From assembly GCF_000975035.1 (NCBI RefSeq), contig NZ_BBRA01000002.1, positions 434,001 to 498,000 of the forward strand: a stretch of 64,000 nt of DNA. The letters are read 5' to 3'. The notes under the pieces were generated by a model that made no database searches, was not told where the DNA came from, and was given only the letters and a program-made list of their open reading frames with translations. This document shows, one piece after another, positions 7,393-14,214 of this stretch. Made by a program: the position numbers and the translations under genes. This DNA is from Demequina flava (lineage in GTDB: Bacteria > Actinomycetota > Actinomycetes > Actinomycetales > Demequinaceae). Position 1 is the stretch's first letter; each line of letters starts with the position of its first letter.

Positions 7393-8469
7393 CTAGCCGT
7401 CTACCGGACCCAACCAATCGCTTAAATCGTCGCCATTGGCCCAATTGAGGTGCCTTTCGTCGTCACGGAGCAGGCATGCGTCAAATGCACGCGCGATGCT
7501 CTCTCGTTCTGGCCCACGACCCGTCACGACGAGGCGGGTTGCACGGCGGTTGCGTCCCCAACTGCCCAAGGAACCCACGCTGACCTGCCGGCCGGCGCCC
7601 TCCCACGCGCACGGCTCGCCTGGGCGGGTGGGGACCCGGAAGTGGCCGCGGGTGCGCGCATCGTGACTTCCCAGTTCCACGAGGTGCTCACGCAGCCGAT
7701 CGGGGTGGAATGGCTTGGTGCTGACGAGGTCGATGGACCATACGCCATTGCTGTCAGGTTCGACGTGGCGCTCGAGGCGGAGTGGGTCGACGCGCCCCAT
7801 GGCCCGGTGGCACCTGTGCTCGTGAGCCATGATCGCGTCGCCATCAAGGGTCTCTGCAGGGCCGGCCACAACGGACGATCCACGTCCGCGAAGGTGCCCC
7901 ACCGTCGCAACGGCCTCACCGCTGACCGGCCCATCGCCCACAATCGCCACAAGGTCGGCGTGAGCGAGCATCGGCGCTACTGCTTCAGCGACGACACGAC
8001 CGTCGTCTTCAACCAACGAGAGTCCGCGGTCGTCAAGGAAGTCGGAGTTAAAGGCGTCGTCGGCAATGGTGGTGGCATCCACCGCGCAAATCACAGCCCC
8101 CAGCCGAGTTCCCGCGAGCTCTCCCCCGCGACGGGAGGCAGTGTTCAGGGCGCGGGTGACGGGAGCCGACTCGGCTGTAACGGGCAACGCGACCAGCGCA
8201 CGCGTCCACCTCCCACGTGCCCGGAGCCTCTCCAAGGTGGGGATCAGGTCCTCACGGACGGCACAACTTAGGCACGCGTGCTCGAGCTCGGTGGCGTCGG
8301 TCTCCACGACTCCACTGGCGTCAGAGACCACACGGCGGATCTCATCGCCGACGAGATCGTGGTGGATTACGACTGTGTCGGCGCGCTCGAGAGCAAGGCT
8401 GAAGGAGACGGAAGCACGGATCACGGGGTCCATGGTGCTGAGGATCGAGATGGTGAACGGAGCTGTCAT
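7393..8469 (-). CDS. mrf: MRF-type CobW-family protein (ribosome hibernation factor recruiter), Zur-controlled
   Basis: 358-residue CobW/COG0523-like protein divergent from zinc-independent ribosomal protein genes, the same arrangement as mycobacterial Mrf (Rv0106 group), which brings the hibernation factor MPY to cysteine-free ribosomes under zinc depletion. A CobW-type metal motif is present as ELEHACLSCAVRED (about residues 62-75). The Walker A position near the N-terminus reads STMDPVIRASVSF, so the P-loop is lost and GTPase activity is doubtful. The CobW C-terminal domain (STKPFHPDRL and following) is retained. Transcription appears leaderless: TACGGT lies 7 nt before the ATG, with the Zur operator just upstream. 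Confidence 0.82.
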   Translation of the reverse strand: MTAPFTISILSTMDPVIRASVSFSLALERADTVVIHHDLVGDEIRRVVSDASGVVETDATELEHACLSCAVREDLIPTLERLRARGRWTRALVALPVTAESAPVTRALNTASRRGGELAGTRLGAVICAVDATTIADDAFNSDFLDDRGLSLVEDDGRVVAEAVAPMLAHADLVAIVGDGPVSGEAVATVGHLRGRGSSVVAGPAETLDGDAIMAHEHRCHRAMGRVDPLRLERHVEPDSNGVWSIDLVSTKPFHPDRLREHLVELGSHDARTRGHFRVPTRPGEPCAWEGAGRQVSVGSLGSWGRNRRATRLVVTGRGPERESIARAFDACLLRDDERHLNWANGDDLSDWLGPVDG

Positions 8470-8476
8470 GAGGAAA

Positions 8477-8482
8477 ACCGTA
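8477..8482 (-). promoter_or_regulatory. Leaderless -10 element of the MRF gene
   Basis: On the minus strand TACGGT is followed by 7 nt and then the ATG at 8469. No ribosome-binding site is present. The Zur operator at 8495-8508 lies immediately upstream, in the promoter. Confidence 0.55.
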
Positions 8483-8494
8483 CCACTTGACGAG

Positions 8495-8508
8495 AACGAT
8501 TATCATTA
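8495..8508. promoter_or_regulatory. Zur operator between mrf and rpmB
   Basis: AACGATTATCATTA has the palindromic core TGATAAT/ATTATCA seen in actinobacterial Zur boxes and matches the site before znuA at 12 of 14 positions. It sits between the two divergent leaderless -10 elements (8477-8482 and 8510-8515), so one site can repress both genes when zinc is available. Confidence 0.75.
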
Positions 8509-8509
8509 C

Positions 8510-8515
8510 TACGTT
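8510..8515 (+). promoter_or_regulatory. Leaderless -10 element of the zinc-independent ribosomal protein operon
   Basis: TACGTT is followed by 7 nt and then the rpmB ATG at 8523, mirroring the layout on the other side of the Zur operator. Confidence 0.5.
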
Positions 8516-8522
8516 GGCGCTC

Positions 8523-8762
8523 ATGTCACGACAACGATGCCAAGTCACGGGCGCGACGCCCAGCTTCGGCCACTCCATTTCCCATTCCCACCACCGCACC
8601 AAGCGTCGCTGGGACGTCAACATCCAGCGCAAGACGTACTTTGTGCCGTCGCTGAACAGGCGCATCACGATCAATGTGTCCGCAAAGGGCATCAAGACAA
8701 TTGACCGTGACGGCATCGACTCCGTGGTCGCGCGCGTGATCGCGAACGGAGAGCGCATCTAG
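8523..8762 (+). CDS. rpmB: 50S ribosomal protein bL28, cysteine-free paralog
   Basis: 79-residue bL28. [20 protein letters not shown] and [16 protein letters not shown] are standard bL28 landmarks. The two CxxC zinc knuckles of the normal form are lost: only one Cys (residue 6) remains. This is the C-minus version used in place of zinc-binding bL28 when zinc is short. It is first gene of the operon, with a leaderless start and a Zur operator upstream. Confidence 0.95.
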   Translation: MSRQRCQVTGATPSFGHSISHSHHRTKRRWDVNIQRKTYFVPSLNRRITINVSAKGIKTIDRDGIDSVVARVIANGERI

Positions 8763-8932
8763 TGACAAAACAGAGCAAGGACGTCCGCCCCAAAACCTCG
8801 CTTTTGTCCACGGCGGGCACCGGGGTTCGTTACATCACCCGCAAAAACCGCCGCAACACGCCCGACCGCCTCGTGCTGCGCAAGTACGACAAGATCGCGC
8901 GCCGGCACGTCGACTTCAAGGAGACCCGCTAA
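8762..8932 (+). CDS. rpmG: 50S ribosomal protein bL33, cysteine-free paralog
   Basis: 56-residue bL33 starting at GTG 8762, whose G is the last base of the rpmB stop. [15 protein letters not shown] and LRKYD are typical of bL33. All four zinc-ligand cysteines are missing, marking the zinc-independent form. It overlaps the next gene by one base (TAATG), so translation is tightly coupled. Confidence 0.93.
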   Translation: MTKQSKDVRPKTSLLSTAGTGVRYITRKNRRNTPDRLVLRKYDKIARRHVDFKETR

Positions 8933-9237
8933 TGGCTAAGAAGAGCAAGATTGCACGTCAGCAGCAGCGGGAGGTGATTGTCGCGCGTTACGCGCAGCGC
9001 CGCGCCGAGCTCAAGCGCACTTCAGTAAGCCCGCACGTGAGCGAGGCGGAACGCAGTGAGGCAATGAAGGCACTCCACGCCCTCCCCCGCAACGCCTCCC
9101 CCACCCGCCTGCGCAATCGCGACCAGTCAGACGGCCGGCCCCGCGCCCACCTGCGCAAGTTCGGACTGTCACGCGTGTCCTTCCGCGACGCCGCGCACCG
9201 CGGAGAACTTCCCGGCATCACGAAATCGAGTTGGTAA
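8932..9237 (+). CDS. rpsN: 30S ribosomal protein uS14, zinc-independent long form
   Basis: 101-residue uS14. This is the long, cysteine-free type (the zinc form is about 61 residues with CxxC pairs). [19 protein letters not shown] at the N-terminus and [11 protein letters not shown] ... [12 protein letters not shown] near the C-terminus are diagnostic. The ATG overlaps the rpmG stop by one base. It belongs to the Zur-controlled set. Confidence 0.96.
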   Translation: MAKKSKIARQQQREVIVARYAQRRAELKRTSVSPHVSEAERSEAMKALHALPRNASPTRLRNRDQSDGRPRAHLRKFGLSRVSFRDAAHRGELPGITKSSW

Positions 9238-9240
9238 CCC

Positions 9241-9492
9241 ATGAAGAAGAACATTCACCCCCGCTACGAGCCCGTCGTGTTCCGCGACGCCTCCGCAAAC
9301 TACGCCTTCCTCACCCGCTCAACGGCAACATCGGACCGCACCGTCGTGTGGGAGGACGGCAACGAGTACCCAGTCGTCGATGTAGAGATCTCCGCAGCCA
9401 GTCACCCCTTCTACACGGGGCAGACGCGAGTCGTCGACACCGCAGGACGCGTTGAACGCTTCAACCGTCGGTACAACAAGGAGGTTTCATGA
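9241..9492 (+). CDS. rpmE2: 50S ribosomal protein bL31 type B, cysteine-free
   Basis: 83-residue type B bL31. [20 protein letters not shown] and [19 protein letters not shown] are hallmark segments. There is no CxxC zinc motif. It starts 3 nt after rpsN, and its stop overlaps the bL36 start (ATGA). Type B bL31 is a classical Zur-regulated paralog. Confidence 0.96.
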   Translation: MKKNIHPRYEPVVFRDASANYAFLTRSTATSDRTVVWEDGNEYPVVDVEISAASHPFYTGQTRVVDTAGRVERFNRRYNKEVS

Positions 9493-9611
9493 AAGTCCGG
9501 GCCAGTCTCAAGTCACTCGCACGCAAGGAAGGGTCCATCGTGGTCCGCCGGCGGGGCAAGACGTACGTGATCAACAAGCGCAATCCGCGCTTCAATGCGC
9601 GACAGGGGTAA
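9489..9611 (+). CDS. rpmJ: 50S ribosomal protein bL36, cysteine-free paralog
   Basis: 40-residue protein that reads [11 protein letters not shown] at the N-terminus, then [20 protein letters not shown], the bL36 fold sequence. The usual Cys3-His zinc ligands are absent (VVRRRG replaces CxxCxxV). ATG overlaps the bL31 stop by 4 nt. Confidence 0.93.
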   Translation: MKVRASLKSLARKEGSIVVRRRGKTYVINKRNPRFNARQG

Positions 9612-9614
9612 ACC

Positions 9615-9797
9615 GTGGCTGTTCCAAAACGCAAGATGTCCCGGGCCAACACGCGCTCACGGAGAGCGCAATGGAAGGCTCGGGCCCCTAGGCTTGTTCC
9701 CGTTACTGTGAATGGGGAACAACACATGGTTCCCCGCCCCATTGTCCGCGCTGTCCAGCGCGGTCTTATCTCGCCCGACGGCAATCGCCGGGCATGA
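9615..9797 (+). CDS. rpmF: 50S ribosomal protein bL32, cysteine-free paralog
   Basis: 60-residue bL32 from a GTG start. [20 protein letters not shown] is a clear bL32 N-terminus. The zinc knuckle cysteines of standard bL32 are replaced ([15 protein letters not shown]). It is the sixth ribosomal paralog of the operon, 3 nt after rpmJ and 10 nt before the HU gene. Confidence 0.94.
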   Translation: MAVPKRKMSRANTRSRRAQWKARAPRLVPVTVNGEQHMVPRPIVRAVQRGLISPDGNRRA

Positions 9798-9807
9798 AAG
9801 GACACTC

Positions 9808-10092
9808 ATGTCACTCACCCGTTCCGACCTCGCCGCTCGTATGGCCACCGCTGCTGGCATCACGCAGGCACAGGCCGCCGATGCTCTTCGCGCCTTCGAG
9901 TCCACGGTCACCGAGACTCTCGTCGCCGGCGACTCCGTCAAGCTGACGGGCTTCGCTTCGTTCGAGACCTCCGAGCGTTCGGCACGTACCGGCCGCAACC
10001 CTCAGACCGGCGAGGCCATTGACATTCCGGCCGCCACCGTTGCCAAGATCACCCCTGGTGCGGCACTGAAGTCGGCAGTCAAGGGTTCCTAA
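9808..10092 (+). CDS. HU family DNA-binding protein
   Basis: 94-residue HU-type nucleoid protein. The two N-terminal helices begin SLTRSDLAARMATAAG. The beta-arm region contains GFASFETSERSARTGRNPQT, followed by IDIPAATVAKITPGAALK, all canonical. The start at 9808 follows GAAAGGA. It lies only 10 nt downstream of the zinc-independent bL32 gene and before a strong hairpin, so it is probably co-transcribed with the zinc-starvation ribosomal operon, although a promoter inside rpmF cannot be excluded. It has no C-terminal Lys/Ala-rich tail, unlike mycobacterial HupB. Confidence 0.94.
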   Translation: MSLTRSDLAARMATAAGITQAQAADALRAFESTVTETLVAGDSVKLTGFASFETSERSARTGRNPQTGEAIDIPAATVAKITPGAALKSAVKGS

Positions 10093-10100
10093 ACCCGCTT

Positions 10101-10144
10101 CGATGCGCGGGGCGGGCTGACCTTCTCGCCTGCCCCGCGCATCG
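10101..10144 (+). terminator. Long hairpin ending the ribosomal-protein/HU operon
   Basis: CGATGCGCGGGGCGGGC (10101-10117) pairs with 10128-10144 over 17 positions with one G-U wobble and a 10-nt loop. There is no U-run after it. The 3' arm runs into one copy of the dispersed GCATCGGCCC motif. Confidence 0.65.
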
Positions 10145-10220
10145 GCCCTTCTCAGGCCCCACCTGCCAGCCAGCGGTGTCACCGAAGGGGCTCAACATCA
10201 TGTAGAGTTTCTACTCGCAA

Positions 10221-10293
10221 TCCTCCATAGCTCAATTGGCAGAGCAGCCGACTGTTAATCGGCAGGTTGTTGGTTCGAGTCCAACTGGAGGAG
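10221..10293 (+). tRNA. tRNA-Asn(GUU)
   Basis: The acceptor arms TCCTCCA/TGGAGGA, a D-arm AGCTCAATTGGCAGAGC, an anticodon arm GCCGA-CTGTTAA-TCGGC with anticodon GTT, and a T-arm GTTGG-TTCGAGT-CCAAC make a complete cloverleaf of 73 nt with discriminator G. CCA is not encoded. Confidence 0.97.
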
Positions 10294-10301
10294 CGTCTGA
10301 G

Positions 10302-10333
10302 AGCCGGTCCCACGGGGCCGGCTTTCGTGTTTC
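10302..10333 (+). terminator. Intrinsic terminator of tRNA-Asn
   Basis: AGCCGGTCCC and GGGCCGGCT form a GC-rich stem with a short ACG loop and one bulged T, followed by TTTCGTGTTT. It sits just after the tRNA and before the convergent phnE gene. Confidence 0.7.
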
Positions 10334-10378
10334 TGATGGGTTCATCAGGCACGATGTCGAAGCCACCGCGGAGCAAGG

Positions 10379-11272
10379 CTAGAGCGCGACCGTCTCTTCC
10401 TGAATGCGCCGCTCGGACTTAGCGCTACCCGCGATGATGCGGTGGCGGACTGCGCCGGAGATCATGTCGACAAGGACTGTGACAATCACGATCACGGCGA
10501 GCGTGATGCCGATCTGTTCCCATTCGCGCTTGGAAAACAGTTGGCTGAGGAGCGATCCGATGCCGCCCGCGCCAATGACGCCCAGCACGGCGGAAGCGCG
10601 AATATTGATCTCGAAGCGGTACAGCCAGAACGCGAGCACCTCGGGCAGCACCTGCGACCAGAAGGCCCAACGCAGGACAGACACCTTGCTGGCGCCGGAT
10701 GCACGAACCGCCTCAACGGGGCCCATGTCGATCCCTTCGAGTGCCTCTGCGGTCAACTTTCCAAGCGTCCCGACGGCGCCGACGCCAAGCGCGACCGTGC
10801 CCGCCAATGGACCAAAGCCCAGGATTGGCAACATGATCACGATCGCGAAGACCAGCTCGGGGACTGCGCGAATCAAGTTGAGGAACGCGCGCGACACCTG
10901 CACGGTGACGCGGCCGGAGACATTGCGCGCAGCCAGGAAGCCGAACGGGATAGAGATGAGCGCCCCCATGAGCGTGCCGATCCACGCCATGTAGACCGAT
11001 TCCATCATCTTGTCGAAGGCGAGAGTCCAGTACTCGGAGTAGGGCTCCGAAAACGGATTGTGCACCAGCCCCTGCCCCATCAGCAGGAAGTAGCGCCACC
11101 CTTCCGTGAAGAGTGACCCGAGCTCCGACCACCGCGCACCCGACAACCACGCGGACACGCCCACAAGTGCCAGCAGCCCCAGCCACACCAGGGTCGACCG
11201 TGTCTTTGATGGCTCTGTAGGCCGCTTGGCCGGGGTCACGTCAGGGCGCTGCGTAAGGTTCGCGGTACTCAC
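10379..11272 (-). CDS. phnE: PhnE-family ABC transporter permease (system 1, distal copy)
   Basis: 297-residue membrane permease of a phosphonate/phosphate-ester type importer. The N-terminal helix is near residues 28-45. The BPD transmembrane core carries the PhnE hallmark run YRFEINIRASAVLGVIGAGG (EAA-loop region, near 225-245), and RAVPELVFAIVIM precedes it. It overlaps the neighbouring permease gene by 4 nt (ATGA). The four-gene order is phnD-phnC-phnE-phnE, so the pore is probably a heterodimer of the two permeases. There are no C-P lyase genes nearby, so imported compounds must be processed elsewhere or need no C-P cleavage. Confidence 0.9.
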   Translation of the reverse strand: MSTANLTQRPDVTPAKRPTEPSKTRSTLVWLGLLALVGVSAWLSGARWSELGSLFTEGWRYFLLMGQGLVHNPFSEPYSEYWTLAFDKMMESVYMAWIGTLMGALISIPFGFLAARNVSGRVTVQVSRAFLNLIRAVPELVFAIVIMLPILGFGPLAGTVALGVGAVGTLGKLTAEALEGIDMGPVEAVRASGASKVSVLRWAFWSQVLPEVLAFWLYRFEINIRASAVLGVIGAGGIGSLLSQLFSKREWEQIGITLAVIVIVTVLVDMISGAVRHRIIAGSAKSERRIQEETVAL

Positions 11273-12072
11273 ACGAACCTCCGTCGCAGGTACTGAGACA
11301 GTTGGTCAATCGCCATGACGACCACGAAGATCGCGACCACGATGGCGGACACATTCGCGTATTCGAAGCGCGAGAACTGCACATCAATGACGGACCCGAT
11401 TCCGCCACCGCCGGCCACACCGATCACGACGGACGCACGAATGTTGAGCTCGAAGATGTACAAGCAATACGACAGGTAGTTCGGCATGATCTGTGGCAAC
11501 ACCGCCCACCTAGTGCGGCTGATGGTGCCGGAGCCAGACGCATCTGCGGCCTCGAGCGGGCCTTGGTCAACGGCGTCGATGGTCTCCGCCGTGAGCTTCG
11601 CGGCAATGCCGATGTTGAACATGATGAGCGCGAGGATGCCGGCGAGCGAACCCACGCCTACGAGTGCGACAAAGATCAGCACATAGGCGATGTCGGGCAG
11701 CGAACGCACCATGGACAACGCCACTTTGACGACTCGGTAGAACCAGTTGGACCGGTTGGTCACGCGCGAGGCCATTGTGGCGAAGATGAGTCCCACCAGC
11801 ACTCCCACGAAAGTCGCGACGATTGCGATGGCGACCGTCTCGACCCAGGCTTCCCACACGCGGAAGATGAAGCTCCAGTTGGGCGTCAAGAACTCTTGGA
11901 TGATCTCCCAGCCGTTGGTGAAGTTCGTGATTAGCGGCGCGAGGGTGAACTCGATCTGGATGGCCGCCCACACCGTGAATGCAGCGACCGCCGCAAGCCC
12001 CGCGATCAGGACGCCGGAGGGCCCAGGCTTTCGGGGGCGCAGGGCCGATGCGTCGGTGGCGGTCGCGCTCAT
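11269..12072 (-). CDS. phnE: PhnE-family ABC transporter permease (system 1, proximal copy)
   Basis: 267-residue permease, paralogous to the next gene downstream. It has a first membrane helix near residues 19-40, RSLPDIAYVLIFVALVGVGS in the middle, and the family signature FELNIRASVVIGVAGGGGIG about 50 residues from the end. The ATG overlaps the phnC stop, and its stop overlaps the second permease start, so all three are translationally coupled. The dispersed GGCCGATGC motif falls within its first codons (Asp-Ala-Ser-Ala-Leu). Substrate specificity is set by the binding protein and is not known. Confidence 0.9.
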   Translation of the reverse strand: MSATATDASALRPRKPGPSGVLIAGLAAVAAFTVWAAIQIEFTLAPLITNFTNGWEIIQEFLTPNWSFIFRVWEAWVETVAIAIVATFVGVLVGLIFATMASRVTNRSNWFYRVVKVALSMVRSLPDIAYVLIFVALVGVGSLAGILALIMFNIGIAAKLTAETIDAVDQGPLEAADASGSGTISRTRWAVLPQIMPNYLSYCLYIFELNIRASVVIGVAGGGGIGSVIDVQFSRFEYANVSAIVVAIFVVVMAIDQLSQYLRRRFV

Positions 12073-12839
12073 GACCGCCCTGGGAGGACGTCGTCAGCCG
12101 TCAGCGAGCGGCCGTAGATCCGTTCGAATGCGGCATCGTCTGCGTCGGCCCCGGTGCCGTCGAAGACCACCTTGCCGTCTCGCATTCCGATCACCCGCTC
12201 GCCGTAAGCACGCGCGAGGTCGAGGAAGTGCAGGTTGACCACAGTGGTGATCCCCAACTCGCGGTTGATGCGCTGCAGGTCCTTCATGACCATCTGTGCA
12301 GTGGGTGGATCAAGGGAGGCGACCGGTTCATCCGCGAGCATGACTGTGGGGTTCTGGGCGAGCGCACGGGCAATAGCGACCCGTTGCTGCTGACCGCCAG
12401 AGAGCTGCGACGCTCGGGTCCAGGCCTTTTCGACAATGCCGACCCGTTCGAGGCAGGTGTACCCCAGCTCCTTCTCTTGGGCAGTCCACAGCCCCAGAAC
12501 GGATCGGTACCACGGCACGTCGTGAAGGGCACCCATGATCACGTTGTTCATGACCGTGGTGCGCTTGACGAGGTTAAAGGACTGGAAGATCATGCCAATG
12601 CGCGAGCGGATGGCGCGCAGCTGCTTCTTGGAAGCGCCGGTCACTTCACTGCCATCAACGGAGAGGGTGCCCGATGTGGCGGGGACCAGGCCATTAATGG
12701 TCCGGATCAGCGTGGACTTTCCCGCGCCTGACAAGCCCACCACGACGACGAACTGCCCATCGGGGATCGACAGTGACACGTCGTCGAGTCCGACAACGCC
12801 GTTGGGGTACCGAACGGTGACATTGCTCAGTTCAATCAT
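12069..12839 (-). CDS. phnC: Phosphonate-type ABC transporter ATP-binding protein (system 1)
   Basis: 256-residue ABC ATPase. Walker A is GLSGAGKST (about residues 36-44), Q-loop MIFQSFNLV, signature LSGGQQQR, Walker B VMLADEP with downstream NLHFLDLA H-loop. [17 protein letters not shown] at the N-terminus is typical of PhnC. It is separated from phnD by 81 nt that contain a 10-bp hairpin, a common way to express the binding protein above the ATPase. It drives uptake of a phosphonate, phosphite or organophosphate through the two permeases. Confidence 0.92.
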   Translation of the reverse strand: MIELSNVTVRYPNGVVGLDDVSLSIPDGQFVVVVGLSGAGKSTLIRTINGLVPATSGTLSVDGSEVTGASKKQLRAIRSRIGMIFQSFNLVKRTTVMNNVIMGALHDVPWYRSVLGLWTAQEKELGYTCLERVGIVEKAWTRASQLSGGQQQRVAIARALAQNPTVMLADEPVASLDPPTAQMVMKDLQRINRELGITTVVNLHFLDLARAYGERVIGMRDGKVVFDGTGADADDAAFERIYGRSLTADDVLPGRS

Positions 12840-12872
12840 GCGGTGAAATCGCCTGGCCTTAGATACACGTGT

Positions 12873-12904
12873 GCGGTGGCCGCGCCCGAAGGCACGGCCA
12901 CCGC
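12873..12904 (-). terminator. Hairpin between phnD and phnC (system 1)
   Basis: GCGGTGGCCG (12873-12882) and CGGCCACCGC (12895-12904) are perfect 10-bp inverted repeats with a 12-nt loop. In an operon phnD-phnC-phnE-phnE this would cause partial termination or stabilise the phnD message. Confidence 0.6.
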
Positions 12905-12920
12905 CACCTCGTTGGAGCTG

Positions 12921-13994
12921 TTAGCCCTGGTCGCCGAAGTTCTGCTCGACGGGACGCACGGTGTTCTCGAAAGCGTCGAGGTTTGCGGCCTCGAGGCCCT
13001 CGATGTTGTACACCGCGTCAAGAGCCGCAGCGCCTTCTTCAGTCTGGGAGATCGCCATCAGACCGTCGGTGATCTGCGACTTGGCGTCATCCGACAGGTC
13101 GCCGGAGACAACCACGCCGTCGTTAGGGATGTTCGACGTGTACGCGAACACCACGACTTCCTCGCCGATGTCCGAGAACTCTTCTGCGAGATCGCCACGA
13201 GCGTCGTTGTAGGAGATTCCGACTGCTGCGTCACCGTCGTAGACGGCCTGTACGGCCTGCGGGTGTCCGCCCGCAAACATCGCTGCAGAGAAGTCGGTCA
13301 GCGGGTCAAGGCCCTGAATCTCCGCGAGCTGGGTGGCCGGGAAGTAGTAGCCCGATGCGGACGACTCGTCCACGAACGCGATGGTCGATTCGGGGTCGAC
13401 CAGAGCGAGAGCTTCTTCGCCTGCCGGGCCGGAGCCGCCGGTCGCGCCGTTGCAGTACGAGTAGTTCACGCCTTCGTCGTCAGCCTCGGTGACAATGTCG
13501 TCGAGGCAGAACGTGCCGGGGTCACTGGTGAGCCACTGACCTACGTATTCCGACGATCCGTAGCGAACTGCCTGCAGCACGATCTCTGCGCCAGCAACGT
13601 CCTCTGCCTGCACCATGGCGATGGGGCCAAGGAAGCCAATGTCTGCCTGGCCGGTCTGGAGCGCGACGACCACTGCGGAGTACGACTCGGGCACGAACAC
13701 CTCGACGTCGACGCCAAGTTCCGCGGACAGCGACTGGGCAAGAGCCTCGCCGTCGGTCGTGATCTGGTCGACCTCGTCCGAGGGAACCAGCGCAAGAGTG
13801 AGCGATTCAGGAAGGCCCTCGGCCTCCATCGACTCGTCTTCCATCGCGTCATCCTCGACGGTTGCCTCAGCGGCCGACGCGGTGGCGCTGGCGGTGGCCT
13901 CATCTTCGGACTCTTCGCTCGAGCAACCTGCGATGGTGAGCGCGACGGCGCCCGTCAGGGCAACAGCTGCGAGGGGGTTGAACTTGATCTTCAC
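12921..13994 (-). CDS. phnD: PhnD-family phosphate/phosphonate substrate-binding lipoprotein (system 1)
   Basis: 357-residue lipoprotein. A signal sequence ends in a lipobox (IAGCSS, Cys near residue 24), then comes a long Glu/Asp/Ala-rich linker to about residue 58, and then a type II periplasmic-binding fold beginning LTLALVPSDEVDQI. Landmarks include YSAVVVALQTGQADIGFLGP and DGDAAVGISYNDARG, typical of PhnD. Two cysteines (FCLDD and SYCNG) may form a disulfide and are shared with the second PhnD in the window. It is first gene of the operon; ligand unknown. Confidence 0.9.
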   Translation of the reverse strand: MKIKFNPLAAVALTGAVALTIAGCSSEESEDEATASATASAAEATVEDDAMEDESMEAEGLPESLTLALVPSDEVDQITTDGEALAQSLSAELGVDVEVFVPESYSAVVVALQTGQADIGFLGPIAMVQAEDVAGAEIVLQAVRYGSSEYVGQWLTSDPGTFCLDDIVTEADDEGVNYSYCNGATGGSGPAGEEALALVDPESTIAFVDESSASGYYFPATQLAEIQGLDPLTDFSAAMFAGGHPQAVQAVYDGDAAVGISYNDARGDLAEEFSDIGEEVVVFAYTSNIPNDGVVVSGDLSDDAKSQITDGLMAISQTEEGAAALDAVYNIEGLEAANLDAFENTVRPVEQNFGDQG

Positions 13995-14116
13995 TGTGAG
14001 TGACTACCTTCCGGTGGGGGCCGGGTATCGCCAACAAGCGACACCGCGAGGTCGCCGCATGATGCGGCTCGCCCTCACGCTATGCCTGAAAAATGCCACC
14101 TGAGAAGGATTCGAGT

Positions 14117-14186
14117 GAACCTTCGCCCCCTCGTAACGGAGGGTTCATGAACGCGTTCCCTGGACGTGACGTTCCCGTGACATCAG
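14117..14186 (-). promoter_or_regulatory. Possible PhoP-type repeats upstream of phnD (system 1)
   Basis: On the minus strand GTTCATGAAC and, about 32 nt further on, GTTCACTCG resemble GTTCA half-units of actinobacterial PhoP boxes. The spacing is not an exact multiple of 11, so the case is weaker than at the second cluster. The wider 13995-14214 gap holds no gene I can see. Confidence 0.25.
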
Positions 14187-14214
14187 GCCTCCGGGCGCAT
14201 CGTCCCGGCCCGGG

